NCBI GenBank assembly: GCA_963770635.1
Contig: CAVYQI010000003.1
Span: 558,001-622,000 of the forward strand
Direction of reading: 5' to 3'
DNA length: 64,000 nt
Origin: DASZIT01 sp963770635
Lineage (GTDB): Bacteria; Actinomycetota; Acidimicrobiia; Acidimicrobiales; RAAP-2
Under the pieces are notes generated by a model. That model saw nothing but the letters and a program-made list of their open reading frames with translations. It searched no databases and had not been told where the DNA came from. Every line of letters begins with the position of its first letter. Positions within the stretch are counted from its first letter, which is position 1. Below are positions 9,092 to 17,328 of the stretch, piece by piece. Made by a program: the position numbers and the translations under genes.

Positions 9092-10605
9092 TCAGCCCGC
9101 CGCGTCCAGTGCCGGCGCCGGGTTGCCGAGGGTCAGGTCCAGGCGCTCCCGCTCCTGACCGGGATGAGCATCGATCAGAACGCCGGCAACCACCGCGGCC
9201 AGCACCAGCGACCCGGCGGCCCACCAGCTGGCGACGGCGAAGCCGTGCACCGTGGCCTGGGCCACCTCGCCCGGGTGTCGCAGGTGGGTGGCCAGGTACG
9301 CGGCGGTGGCGGTGGCGGCGAGGGTGTTGAGCAATGCGGTACCGATCGATGCGCCGATCTGCTGGGAGGTGTTGGTGGTGGCCGAGGTGATACCAACATC
9401 CCGCGGCTCGGCGTTGTTGGTCGCGGTGCTGATCAGGGGAACCATGGCGATGCCGAGTCCGAGCCCGAGCAGCAGTTCGGTCGGGAGGACGTGGCTGACA
9501 TAGGCGGCGTTGGGCGTGATCCGGGTAAGAAGAACCAGCCCGACGGCGGCGAGGAGCAGGCCCGGCACCACCAGGAGACGGGTTCGGAGATGGGCCATCA
9601 GGCGACTGGCCAGCTGGGTGGCGGCCAGCCCGTTGGTGGCCATGAGCGGGAGAAACAGAGCCCCGGTCTTGAGCGGGGAGAAGTGATCGACGTTCTGCAG
9701 CAGGTAGGTGAGGAAGAGAAAGGTGCCGTACATGCCGAGCACGGCCAAGATGATGGAGAGGAAGGAGCCGGCGCGGTTTCGGTTCACCAGGATGCGCAGG
9801 GGCAGGAGCGGGCTCGACGCCCTCGACTGCACCAGCACGAACGAGGACAGCGCGATCACAGCAATGATGAGCGGGACGACGACCCTCGAGGAACTCCAGC
9901 CATCGGCAGCGGCTTCGCCCAGCCCGTAGACGACGGCCACCAAGCCGCCACACCCGAGGATGGTCCCGGGGATGTCCAGTCGGACCCCCGAGTTGCCCGC
10001 CCGCTTCGGGATCATGGTGAAGGTGCCGATGGCAACGACGGCGGCGATGGGAAGGTTCACGTACAGGCACCACCGCCAATCGAGATACTCGGTGAGAAGG
10101 CCGCCGAGGATGAGTCCGAACGCGGCTCCGGCGATGGCGATCGAGGCATAGATCCCGAACGCCCGCCCCGCTCGCGGGGGTCAGTGAAGGTGGTGGTGAG
10201 AAGGGAGAGCACCGAAGGCGCCAGGAGGGCTCCGAACGCCCCCTGCAGCGCCCGGGCCCCGAGAAGCATGCCGGTCGTCTGCGACGCTCCGCCCAGCGCC
10301 GATGCGGCGGCGAACCCCAGGACGCCGATCATCAGCGTCCGCTTGGGCCCGATCATGTCGCTGATCCGACCCCCCAACAGGAGCAGGCCGCCGAAGCCGA
10401 GGGTGTAGGCGGTCACCACCCACTGCCGGTCGACGTTGGAGAACCCCAAGGAACGTTGGGCCGAGGGGAGGGCGATGATCATGATGGTGGAGTCGAGCAC
10501 CACCATGAGCTGGGCGCTGGCGATGATGACAAGGATCCACAGGTGGGCGCGGGTCGGCGCCTCTCCCCGGCCCGTGGGTTTGCTCACCGTCTCGACCTTG
10601 GTCAC
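9092..10605 (-). CDS. MFS transporter, DHA2 (EmrB/QacA-like) drug exporter, frameshifted
   Basis: About 505 residues in two frames. The N-terminal part carries MFS motif A-like GGRISDMIGPKR and motif C-like segments up to TFTDPRERG; the frame breaks near 10175 in a CG-rich run and continues with NLPIAAVVAIGTF to the end, giving a predicted 14-helix proton-driven exporter of the DHA2 type. The protein would sit in the cytoplasmic membrane and export hydrophobic or cationic toxic compounds; the substrate is unknown. Since both halves are well conserved, a one-base sequencing error is the simplest reading. It precedes the hydrolase-cyclase gene by 5 bp. Confidence 0.8.
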
Positions 10606-10701
10606 CTCGCAAAGCGTAGGGCACGAGCTCGACCCTCCATCCGGGGATCGCGACGGGCAGGGAGCCGGGGGTTGTGCTCCCGAACTACCGGCGCCGACCG
10701 G

Positions 10702-11475
10702 CTACATGCTGGGCATTTGATGAATCCCCGCCGCCAGAGACGGCCAAAGCACCACCACAGCTCCCCCAACCAAAGCCACGGCGCCGAGGATGTTGCGGAG
10801 CGGAACGCCGGCAAGCCCGCGGCGCTCGGCCAACACCACCGCAGTCAATAGGACCATGGCGGCAATGTTCATCACCCCAAAGACGATCATCAGAGCCGCT
10901 GCCCCCCATGAACAGGCGAGGCACCATCCCCCGAACGCCACCCCGGCTCTCAATCCGCTCTGGAGGTTGGCCGGAAGGATCGCTCGGCGGCAACGCGACA
11001 GGCTGGCACGTTTGGCCGGAGCGAACTGATAAAGGCCGCTCAAGGCAAACACGGCGGCGGCAGCCGCGGCGGCGATGTCCGGGTGATGTCCGGCAAAGCT
11101 GCCTTCAACAGTGGCCAGAACGTAGGCGGGAAGACCGGTGGCCGCCCATACCCCCAGGTACCCAACCGTGAAAGCGAGGATCCGCCTCCCGCCGCGGCCT
11201 TTCCCGGAACCGGGTGTCACCGGCGGGCGTGGCCACTCCCACCCCGCCGTTGCTGCCATCGCCGGCAGCATCATGGCGGTCATCATCAGTGCCCACATGG
11301 CAACGAATGGGAGCAATCCGAGCCCCATCGTCCCCGGGCCGTTGCCTGTCCTCCGAGCCCACGCGACGGTGCCGATCCACGCCCCGGCAGAAACGACCAG
11401 CAACCCAGCTTGCGACGCCGATGGCCTCACCGCCGCCACCTCGGCGGTCCGCCGCTCAGCTGCCGTACTGGTCAT
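10702..11475 (-). CDS. DUF2182 polytopic membrane protein
   Basis: About 257 residues with five or six hydrophobic helices. Family marks of DUF2182 (predicted metal-binding integral membrane proteins) are seen: WALMMTAMMLPAM, the GLYQFAPAKRASLSRCRR block, GGWCLACSWGAAALMI and the following GVMNIAAM. In other bacteria these genes accompany DUF1326 or copper/metal-handling genes, but function is not established. Met residues clustered in MMTAMMLPAM and Cys residues in CLACSW are plausible metal ligands. ATG 11475 is chosen over an earlier Met because GGGAGCAG lies just upstream. The neighbouring ArsR gene is divergent, starting 73 bp away, so it may be regulated by it. Confidence 0.8.
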   Translation of the reverse strand: MTSTAAERRTAEVAAVRPSASQAGLLVVSAGAWIGTVAWARRTGNGPGTMGLGLLPFVAMWALMMTAMMLPAMAATAGWEWPRPPVTPGSGKGRGGRRILAFTVGYLGVWAATGLPAYVLATVEGSFAGHHPDIAAAAAAAVFALSGLYQFAPAKRASLSRCRRAILPANLQSGLRAGVAFGGWCLACSWGAAALMIVFGVMNIAAMVLLTAVVLAERRGLAGVPLRNILGAVALVGGAVVVLWPSLAAGIHQMPSM

Positions 11476-11548
11476 GGCTGCTCCCGCTCCCGGCATCAAC
11501 GTTCAACTCATCTGTTTATTATCATGCCCCAGTGATAAGGTCAACATA

Positions 11549-11890
11549 ATGGTTGAAGATCAAGTACTCGACCGCACGTACGCGGCGCTGGCCGATCCAA
11601 CCAGGCGGGCGCTGCTCGTCGCCCTCCGTGACGGCGAGGCCCGCATCACCGACCTGGCCCAACCGCTCTCCATGACCTTCGCGGGCGTGTCGCGCCACTT
11701 GGGTGTGCTCGAAGCGGCCGGATTGGTCCACCGCGAGATCCGGGGCCGCGATCACTGGCTGTCGGTCCAGCCCGAGGCGCTCACCCTGGCCGAACAATGG
11801 ATCACCGACCAGTCTTCGTTCTGGGCCCGGAGTGCGGATCTCCTGGCGGCTCGACTTGGGCGCAAGAAGAACGAGAGGGCGAGGAGATGA
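11549..11890 (+). CDS. ArsR/SmtB-family winged-helix repressor
   Basis: A 113-residue transcription factor. The recognition helix region reads TDLAQPLSMTFAGVSRHLGVLEAAGLV and is followed by the wing REIRGRDHWLSV, as in the ArsR subfamily that pairs with SRPBCC (AHSA1) proteins. No metal-binding ELCVCDL motif is present, so it probably does not sense metals. ATG 11549 has AAGG just upstream. The gene overlaps the next by ATGA, the standard ArsR-SRPBCC operon layout. It likely represses its own promoter and possibly the divergent DUF2182 gene in the short gap 11476-11548. Confidence 0.88.
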   Translation: MVEDQVLDRTYAALADPTRRALLVALRDGEARITDLAQPLSMTFAGVSRHLGVLEAAGLVHREIRGRDHWLSVQPEALTLAEQWITDQSSFWARSADLLAARLGRKKNERARR

Positions 11891-12036
11891 GAGAGCCATC
11901 TCTTGTCGTCGCCGTGGTCCAGCGGTTCCTCCCGACTTCTCCTAACGCCGTGTACGACGAATGGCTGGACGCCGAGGGGATGACCGAGTGGATGTGCCCG
12001 GGGCCAGTTCAGCCCACCAGCGGCCCGATCAGGTAG
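11887..12036 (+). pseudogene. Truncated SRPBCC/AHSA1-domain protein
   Basis: Only 49 residues. The start matches the N-terminus of AHSA1-type SRPBCC proteins (VVQRFLPTSPNAVYDEWLDAEGMTEWMCPG), where family members normally run about 140-160 residues. After MCPG the frame reaches a stop at 12036 and I find no continuation in other frames before the next gene at 12083. Its ATG overlaps the ArsR stop, so the operon arrangement is intact while the ligand-binding domain is lost, most likely by deletion. Confidence 0.7.
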
Positions 12037-12082
12037 CACGGGAGCCAACCAGTATCGCGGGCGGTCCACGAGGAGGTCGAGC

Positions 12083-12907
12083 ATGCTGCAACAGCTGACG
12101 GGGAGGGTGGCCGTGGTCACCGGGGCGGGGAGTGGCATCGGTGCCGCCCTGTGCCGTCGCATGGGGGCTGAAGGCATGACCGTCGTGGCCGCCGACATCG
12201 ACCGCGACGCAGCCCGGACCGCCGCCGAATCTATGGGGGGGCACGCTGTTCAGGTAGATGTTTCCGACCCCGCCTCAGTGCAGGCACTGGCCGACGAATC
12301 GTTCTCCACCTTCGGCCACGTCGACCTGCTGTGCAACAACGCCGGGGTCTTTCAGGGCGGCCGGGCGTGGGAACCCTCCCTCGGTGATTGGAACTGGTCA
12401 CTGGGCGTCAACCTCATGGGTATCGTTCACGGGCTCTCCAGCTTCCTTCCGCGGATGATCGCCCAGCAGACCGACGGGCACGTGGTCAACACGTCGTCGG
12501 TGGCTGCACTCGTATCGGGCCCGCTGACCGCTCCTTACATCGTCTCCAAGGCTGCGGTGTTCTCCCTCACTGAATGCCTGGCCCATGATCTGGCGTCGAT
12601 CGGATCGAGGATCGGCGCGTCAGTCCTGGCACCCAGCGCCGTCGACACCGCGATCGCCCGAAGCGCCCGGGTGCGACCGGACCGGTTCGGCATCGACGAA
12701 ACCGAGACCGGTCCCATGGTGCGCGGGTTCCTCGCCGGAGCGACCGAGGCCGGGTTGCAGCCCGACGAGGTGGCCGGCCCGGTGCTCGATGCGGTGCGGT
12801 CGGGCGAGTTCCTCATCCCCACCAAGCCGAGCTATACCGCCCAGCTGGAGAATCGGTATATGCGACTGATGGAGCGCCGACTCCCGGGCGACGTCATCGT
12901 CGACTGA
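12083..12907 (+). CDS. SDR family oxidoreductase
   Basis: A 274-residue short-chain dehydrogenase. The cofactor motif TGAGSGIG begins near residue 12, ADID near the end of beta2 suggests NAD(H) preference, and CNNAG, the catalytic Ser in NTSSVAAL and Y-I-V-S-K are all in place. It is a standalone gene behind the ArsR/SRPBCC remnant; GAGGAGG lies about 6 bp before the ATG at 12083. Substrate unknown. Confidence 0.9.
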   Translation: MLQQLTGRVAVVTGAGSGIGAALCRRMGAEGMTVVAADIDRDAARTAAESMGGHAVQVDVSDPASVQALADESFSTFGHVDLLCNNAGVFQGGRAWEPSLGDWNWSLGVNLMGIVHGLSSFLPRMIAQQTDGHVVNTSSVAALVSGPLTAPYIVSKAAVFSLTECLAHDLASIGSRIGASVLAPSAVDTAIARSARVRPDRFGIDETETGPMVRGFLAGATEAGLQPDEVAGPVLDAVRSGEFLIPTKPSYTAQLENRYMRLMERRLPGDVIVD

Positions 12908-13019
12908 CCATCGGTAGGCCGCTGAGTGCCGACCACACCACCACGCTGAGCTAGGACATCTCGACAGGCGGATCTGCGATTCGCCGATTGCCAGAGGCTG
13001 ATGGGTCAACCTGAGCGGA

Positions 13020-13730
13020 CTAGAGCGGAGTTTTTTGGAGCTGCGGATAGAGGGTGGGAACGCCGCCAGCGAGTGCGGTCTGCATCTCTCGGCTGACATC
13101 GTCTGCAACTATTTCGAAGAGATCCTGCTCCAAACCGTCGATGGCGATCTTGGCGATATCCGCGGGGTTTGACTTGGGTGCGGTTATCGAAGCAGTCATG
13201 TCGGTATCCATGTAACCGACATGGAGCCCAGCCACCCGGATGTTCTGCTCTGCCAGCTGCATGCGCAGGGCGTTGGTCATCGACCATTCTGCCGACTTCG
13301 CGGCGCAGTAAGCGCCGCTCCTGGGGAAGCTGACCCATGAGAGTACAGAGAGGACGTTGAGGATCGACCCTCCGCCGTTCGTCGAGATCTTCGGGGCGAA
13401 GGCTCGGATCACCGACAATGTCCCGAAGAAGTGGGTGTCCATCTCGAGGCGGATCTGCGCTGGGTCTCCGTTGAGAAGGTCGGTGCCGGTGGATGACCCG
13501 GCGTTGTTGATCAGGAGGGTGACGTCGCCAGCGATATCGACGGCGCGGGCTACCGACGCCGGGTCGGTGATGTCGAGAGCTACCACCTTGGCGCCGGGCA
13601 GGTCGACAGCGTCGGGGTTGCGTGCCCCGGCGTACACGGTGGCGCCCCGGCTGACCAGCTCGTTGGCGAGGCGGCGGCCGAGTCCTCGATTGGCTCCGGT
13701 GACGAGTGCGGTCGATTCGGCGATATTCAT
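13020..13730 (-). CDS. SDR family oxidoreductase
   Basis: A 236-residue short-chain dehydrogenase. TGANRGLG near residue 10, INNAG near residue 78 and the catalytic Y-C-A-A-K are visible, with NVLSVLSW carrying the catalytic Ser. ATG 13730 is preceded by AAGGAGA with ideal spacing, which rules out longer readings continuing upstream through the MFS gene. It lies 29 bp behind the MFS exporter gene and is presumably co-transcribed with it; the pair could modify and export the same compound (inference). Confidence 0.9.
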   Translation of the reverse strand: MNIAESTALVTGANRGLGRRLANELVSRGATVYAGARNPDAVDLPGAKVVALDITDPASVARAVDIAGDVTLLINNAGSSTGTDLLNGDPAQIRLEMDTHFFGTLSVIRAFAPKISTNGGGSILNVLSVLSWVSFPRSGAYCAAKSAEWSMTNALRMQLAEQNIRVAGLHVGYMDTDMTASITAPKSNPADIAKIAIDGLEQDLFEIVADDVSREMQTALAGGVPTLYPQLQKTPL

Positions 13731-13759
13731 GATGTCTCCTTTTGTCTCGGATTTGCGGA

Positions 13760-15193
13760 TCAAGTTGTGGCTGTGGCTGGTGCCGAGCGAGGGAGGAGGG
13801 TGAGGGCGGGAACGATGCCGACTAAGGAGATCGCGGCACAGACCCACCAACCGTGCCGAAACGCGTCGAGTGCTGCGCCGTCGTGACCGGCTGCGGTGCC
13901 GAGCACGGCCACGAGCACGGCCACGCCGAAGGCGAGTCCGGTCTGGCGGATCATGTTGATGACGGCAGTGCCGGTGGCAAATGACTGGGGTGGGAGCGAG
14001 GAGGCGGCCGTGGCCATCAGGGTCGGAAGGGTGAGGCCCACTCCGACACCAGTCAAGATCATCCCACCGAGTACCCCCGAGACGTAGTTGGGTTGGACCG
14101 TGATGGCAAGCGCCCACCACGACACTCCGACGCCGAAGACCAAGCTGCCTAGCGCCATCGTTCGGGCTGGGCCGTAGCGGGCGGTCAGCCGTCCGGCCAC
14201 GACGAACGCAATGAAGGGGACCACCATCGGTCCGGGTGCGATGGCCAGCCCGGATCGCAGCGCCGACCATCCCCAGGCGCCCTGCTCCCACAGAACGATC
14301 GAGAGCAGCATCGCCGCGAACGATGCGGAGAAGAAGATCGCGACCAGCGACCCCGCAGTGAAGCTCCGGGAGCGAAACAGCGACGGATGGATGAGCGGAG
14401 TGCGGCTCCGAAGGCAGTGGAGCACGAAGAGCGCGATGAGCGCCGCAGACGCCGCGAGTGTCCCGGCGATGGCGGGTGAGCTCCAACCCCAGTCGCTGCC
14501 TTTCACGAGCCCGAAGGTGAGGGCCGCCACGCCCGAGGTGACCAACACGGCCCCGAGAGCGTTGGGCCGCTCGCTGGGGTGGCCGGGTACATGCGGCAGC
14601 CGGCGCCAGCCGACGATGAGGGCGATGATCCCGACCGGCACGTTGACCAGGAAGACCCAGCGCCAACTCGCGGCGACCAGCAGGCCGCCGACGACTGGGC
14701 CCACGGCGGCGGACATCCCCCCGACCGCCGTCCAGGCGCGAACGGCACCTTGCCGGCGTTCGGACGGGTAGGAGGCGAGGACCAACCCGAGGGAGGTCGG
14801 GGTCAGCAGGGCCGCCCCGGCCGCTTGCAGGAGGCGGAAACCGATGAGCATCCCGACACTCGTAGAGGCGGCGCACGCGGCCGACGCTGCAGTGAAGATC
14901 GCCACGCCGAGGAGAAAGGCGCGGTCGCGGCGGTAACGGTCGGCGAGGCGTCCGAAGAAGACCAGCAGCGAGGCGTAGACGATGGCGTACCCGTTGAGGA
15001 TCCAGGACAGCTCGCCCAGGTTCGAGGCCCCCAGGTCCCGGGCGATCTGCGGCAGGGCCACGTTGACGATGAAGAGGTCGAGGCTGGCCAAGACCACTCC
15101 GGCGCACGTGATGACGAGCACCTGGCGGGGGGCTGCCTTGGCCTTGGCGGGGGCGGGTCCGGGACGCTCTAGCAGCTGAGTGAGTTCCGTCAT
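13760..15193 (-). CDS. MFS transporter, EmrB/QacA DHA2 family
   Basis: A 477-residue multidrug-type exporter with about 14 hydrophobic segments. Motif C for this family is seen as LDLFIVNVALPQIARDLGAS at the first helix, then motif A GRLADRYRRDRAF and the GGLLVAASWRWVFLVNVPVG block typical of EmrB/QacA. It sits in the cytoplasmic membrane and uses the proton gradient. ATG 15193 starts MTELTQ; upstream extension has no ribosome site. A TetR-style palindrome lies 18-36 bp upstream, so transcription is likely repressor-controlled, although no TetR gene is present in the window. Confidence 0.88.
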   Translation of the reverse strand: MTELTQLLERPGPAPAKAKAAPRQVLVITCAGVVLASLDLFIVNVALPQIARDLGASNLGELSWILNGYAIVYASLLVFFGRLADRYRRDRAFLLGVAIFTAASAACAASTSVGMLIGFRLLQAAGAALLTPTSLGLVLASYPSERRQGAVRAWTAVGGMSAAVGPVVGGLLVAASWRWVFLVNVPVGIIALIVGWRRLPHVPGHPSERPNALGAVLVTSGVAALTFGLVKGSDWGWSSPAIAGTLAASAALIALFVLHCLRSRTPLIHPSLFRSRSFTAGSLVAIFFSASFAAMLLSIVLWEQGAWGWSALRSGLAIAPGPMVVPFIAFVVAGRLTARYGPARTMALGSLVFGVGVSWWALAITVQPNYVSGVLGGMILTGVGVGLTLPTLMATAASSLPPQSFATGTAVINMIRQTGLAFGVAVLVAVLGTAAGHDGAALDAFRHGWWVCAAISLVGIVPALTLLPRSAPATATT

Positions 15194-15211
15194 AGCACTG
15201 ACTCTAAGGGA

Positions 15212-15229
15212 TTGCGTTCTATAATGCAA
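15212..15229. promoter_or_regulatory. Palindromic operator-like site upstream of the MFS-SDR operon
   Basis: TTGCGTTCTATAATGCAA, an 18-bp imperfect palindrome (arms TTGC-g/t-TT and AA-t/g-GCAA around CTAT), lies between 18 and 36 bp before the MFS start. It has the size and symmetry of TetR-family operators that control exporters. The TATAAT word inside it is on the + strand. The cognate repressor is not encoded nearby. Confidence 0.5.
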
Positions 15230-15576
15230 CCCACTATTTCTGGATTCTGTGGAGCGCCATCGCTTCGCCGACAGGCACTGCTCAGCGGCCCAGTTCCTCG
15301 ATGGCGTCGGCGAGTGGTGGTCGACGCTGATCCTCGTAGACGTATTCTTCGGCCGATGGTCCCTGTCCGATCGACCTCGGCATAAAAACGGCCCGGCCCG
15401 AAGGGCTGCGAGCGTTGGCGGTGCCGTGGTGATCCGTCAGTCCGAGCCTCGCATCTTCACTAGGAACCTCGACGTAAGGAGGGCCCAAAGCACTGACACG
15501 ACGCGACCCATCTCCCGATGCGGCGGTGTGGTCCGGCGGACGGCTGAGTTGTCCCCTCCCGTCCAGCGGATGGGTA
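15230..15576. other. Intergenic stretch without a supported gene
   Basis: About 350 bp between the MFS start region and the end of the ABC binding-protein gene. Open frames exist on both strands (a 133-codon + frame from 15249 and a minus frame ending at 15282), but their composition is Arg/Pro-rich with no recognisable fold. The minus frame ending EDQRRPPLADAIEELGR looks faintly protein-like and may be the tail of a decayed gene. No hairpin terminator with a T run was found. Confidence 0.4.
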
Positions 15577-17328
15577 TTAACCCGCGGCCGGCGAGCCGGG
15601 CCAAGCCGGATACGAGGGCGCCGGGTCCGGCGGGGTCGCATAGCTCGTGACCGACCCCGCCAGCGAGAACATCGGGACGGGTCCCGCGGGCACGTCGCCC
15701 GACTTGTAGCGAGCGCCACCCTTCACGTAACGCATCAGACCGCTACCAGTGGCGCCCTGCTCGTCAGGGCCTTTCGCCGTGGCGTCGTACCACAAGAACG
15801 TGTAGTCGGCGGGAGATGAGTAGCTGGGCAGGGGAGCAGCCCCCTGGTAGCCGAAGGCCTGGAGTGGCGACGTGGGTCCGCCGCCGGCCGACGGGGCGCG
15901 GAACAGACCGGCGGTGAACGTGGAGGGCGTCAAGTCGGGGCCGGCTAGCTGCACGCCCTCGAACAACTGCATGATCGGTGGGATGATGATCGAGGCCGTC
16001 GTAGGGGCGGCCGGAGTCGTGGACGCGCCATACCACCACCGGTAGAGGTCGTAGGCGACGCCCGTCGCGATGGGAGTAGGTACCGCCAGGCTCGAGACAC
16101 CGAACGCGTGTGCCCACTCCTTCTGGTCGTAGTAGCGCCCGAGGGTGGAGGTGTCCGTGAGCACGGTGCCCGTGATGATCCACTCTGGGTAGTACCCGAT
16201 GGCGGCGCAGGCCCGGGTGAGATAGATGGGCATGATTGGGTCGCCGGCGAAGACGACGCTGGTGGCGCCGGAGGCCTTGAGCTTCTCAGCCAAGGTGGCC
16301 GCCTGAGCGGGCAGGGTGGTGAGGTCGAGGGTGTAGGTGAGGTCGGTCTGTCTGGCCATCCGGACTCGCCCCGCCTGCAGCTTCTTGGTCAGCGATGCCG
16401 TCAGCTGCGCATGACCCGGGGTGGGGGGCTCAGACGTCTCGCTGACCACGATGAACGCCCGCTGGCGCGAGCGCAAGGAGGATTCGCCGGCCCAGATGGC
16501 ATCCGTGCCGCTCAGCTTGGCCACCACGTAGTCGATGGTCTCGTCCAGCGATGTGTCAGCCGACGGGAGGTTGGCCCACTGGTAGGGGGCGTTGTCCTGG
16601 ATCTCGCCGTAGAGGGAGGAGTCGCCGCAGCCCATGCACAGCACGTGCAGGCGGGCCAGCCCCTCTTCGTAGGCCGATGTTGCGGCGGGGCCCCCGATGG
16701 ACGCGAAAGCGTGGAGTTGCTGCGCGACGGTCACCGAGTCGGCGTGCGCCGCCACCGGATCGCTGTCAGACCCCGTGGCATTGAAGAGGATGAGATTCAC
16801 GTGGCGCCCGTATGTCTGATAGACGTTATTGAAGATGGCCACATAGGCCTGGGCGGTCGCAAAGTTGGTGGCCGGCGTGCCGGCCGCACCGGAGATGGCC
16901 GAGGACAGGCCGCCGGGCTGGGGCTGGTAGTAGACGAGGTTGATGGCGTTGCCCGAGACGCCCCCCCAGGTGGCGCCACCGTTGGTGGGTCCGCTGACAA
17001 CGGGCACGCACGGTGGAGCGTAGACGGTCGGTAGCTTCAGCCGCCCGGTTTTGTGATCGCACTCCGGCCCCCAGTCGTAGTCGGCTGCCTTCCCCGCCCG
17101 GGCAGCGGCCTGATAGGTGATCGGCACAGAAACTGGTGTGGCGGATGGCGCACCCCGACTACCCGACGAGGTGGCCGGTGTTGGCGTGGTCCCGGTGTTC
17201 TCGTGCACGGTTGCCAGGACCCCGGCAGCCACCAGCGCCGCCACGATGAGGACGACCGGCCCGGCGCTGTGGAGCCGGCTCACCCGCGGCCATGGCCGAT
17301 CGCCCGATGACGGCTCGGGGTTGGTCAC
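15577..17328 (-). CDS. Branched-chain amino-acid-type ABC transporter substrate-binding protein
   Basis: A 583-residue extracytoplasmic solute-binding protein of the LivJ/LivK (Peripla_BP_6) fold. An uncleaved or signal-anchor helix lies at about residues 24-42 (GPVVLIVAALVAAGVLATV) without a lipobox Cys. The binding domain shows INLVYYQPQPGG, a two-lobe pattern and a ligand-lobe segment VVFAGDPIMPIYLTRACAAIGYYPEW. It overlaps the ATPase gene by 4 bp (GTGA-type coupling), so the three genes form one operon. It would deliver ligand to the LivH-LivM channel. The ligand is unknown; large insertions relative to LivK suggest something other than leucine. Confidence 0.85.
   Translation of the reverse strand: MTNPEPSSGDRPWPRVSRLHSAGPVVLIVAALVAAGVLATVHENTGTTPTPATSSGSRGAPSATPVSVPITYQAAARAGKAADYDWGPECDHKTGRLKLPTVYAPPCVPVVSGPTNGGATWGGVSGNAINLVYYQPQPGGLSSAISGAAGTPATNFATAQAYVAIFNNVYQTYGRHVNLILFNATGSDSDPVAAHADSVTVAQQLHAFASIGGPAATSAYEEGLARLHVLCMGCGDSSLYGEIQDNAPYQWANLPSADTSLDETIDYVVAKLSGTDAIWAGESSLRSRQRAFIVVSETSEPPTPGHAQLTASLTKKLQAGRVRMARQTDLTYTLDLTTLPAQAATLAEKLKASGATSVVFAGDPIMPIYLTRACAAIGYYPEWIITGTVLTDTSTLGRYYDQKEWAHAFGVSSLAVPTPIATGVAYDLYRWWYGASTTPAAPTTASIIIPPIMQLFEGVQLAGPDLTPSTFTAGLFRAPSAGGGPTSPLQAFGYQGAAPLPSYSSPADYTFLWYDATAKGPDEQGATGSGLMRYVKGGARYKSGDVPAGPVPMFSLAGSVTSYATPPDPAPSYPAWPGSPAAG

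Noticed and set aside
7737..10079. 780-codon minus frame suggesting MFS-hydrolase-cyclase fusion
   Set aside because: The first ~330 codons are a shadow of the MFS gene, which has its own stop at 9092; the hydrolase starts at 9086.
13020..15107. One 695-codon minus frame joining an MFS shadow to the SDR
   Set aside because: The upstream part is the wrong frame of the exporter; a strong ribosome site at 13735 marks the true SDR start.
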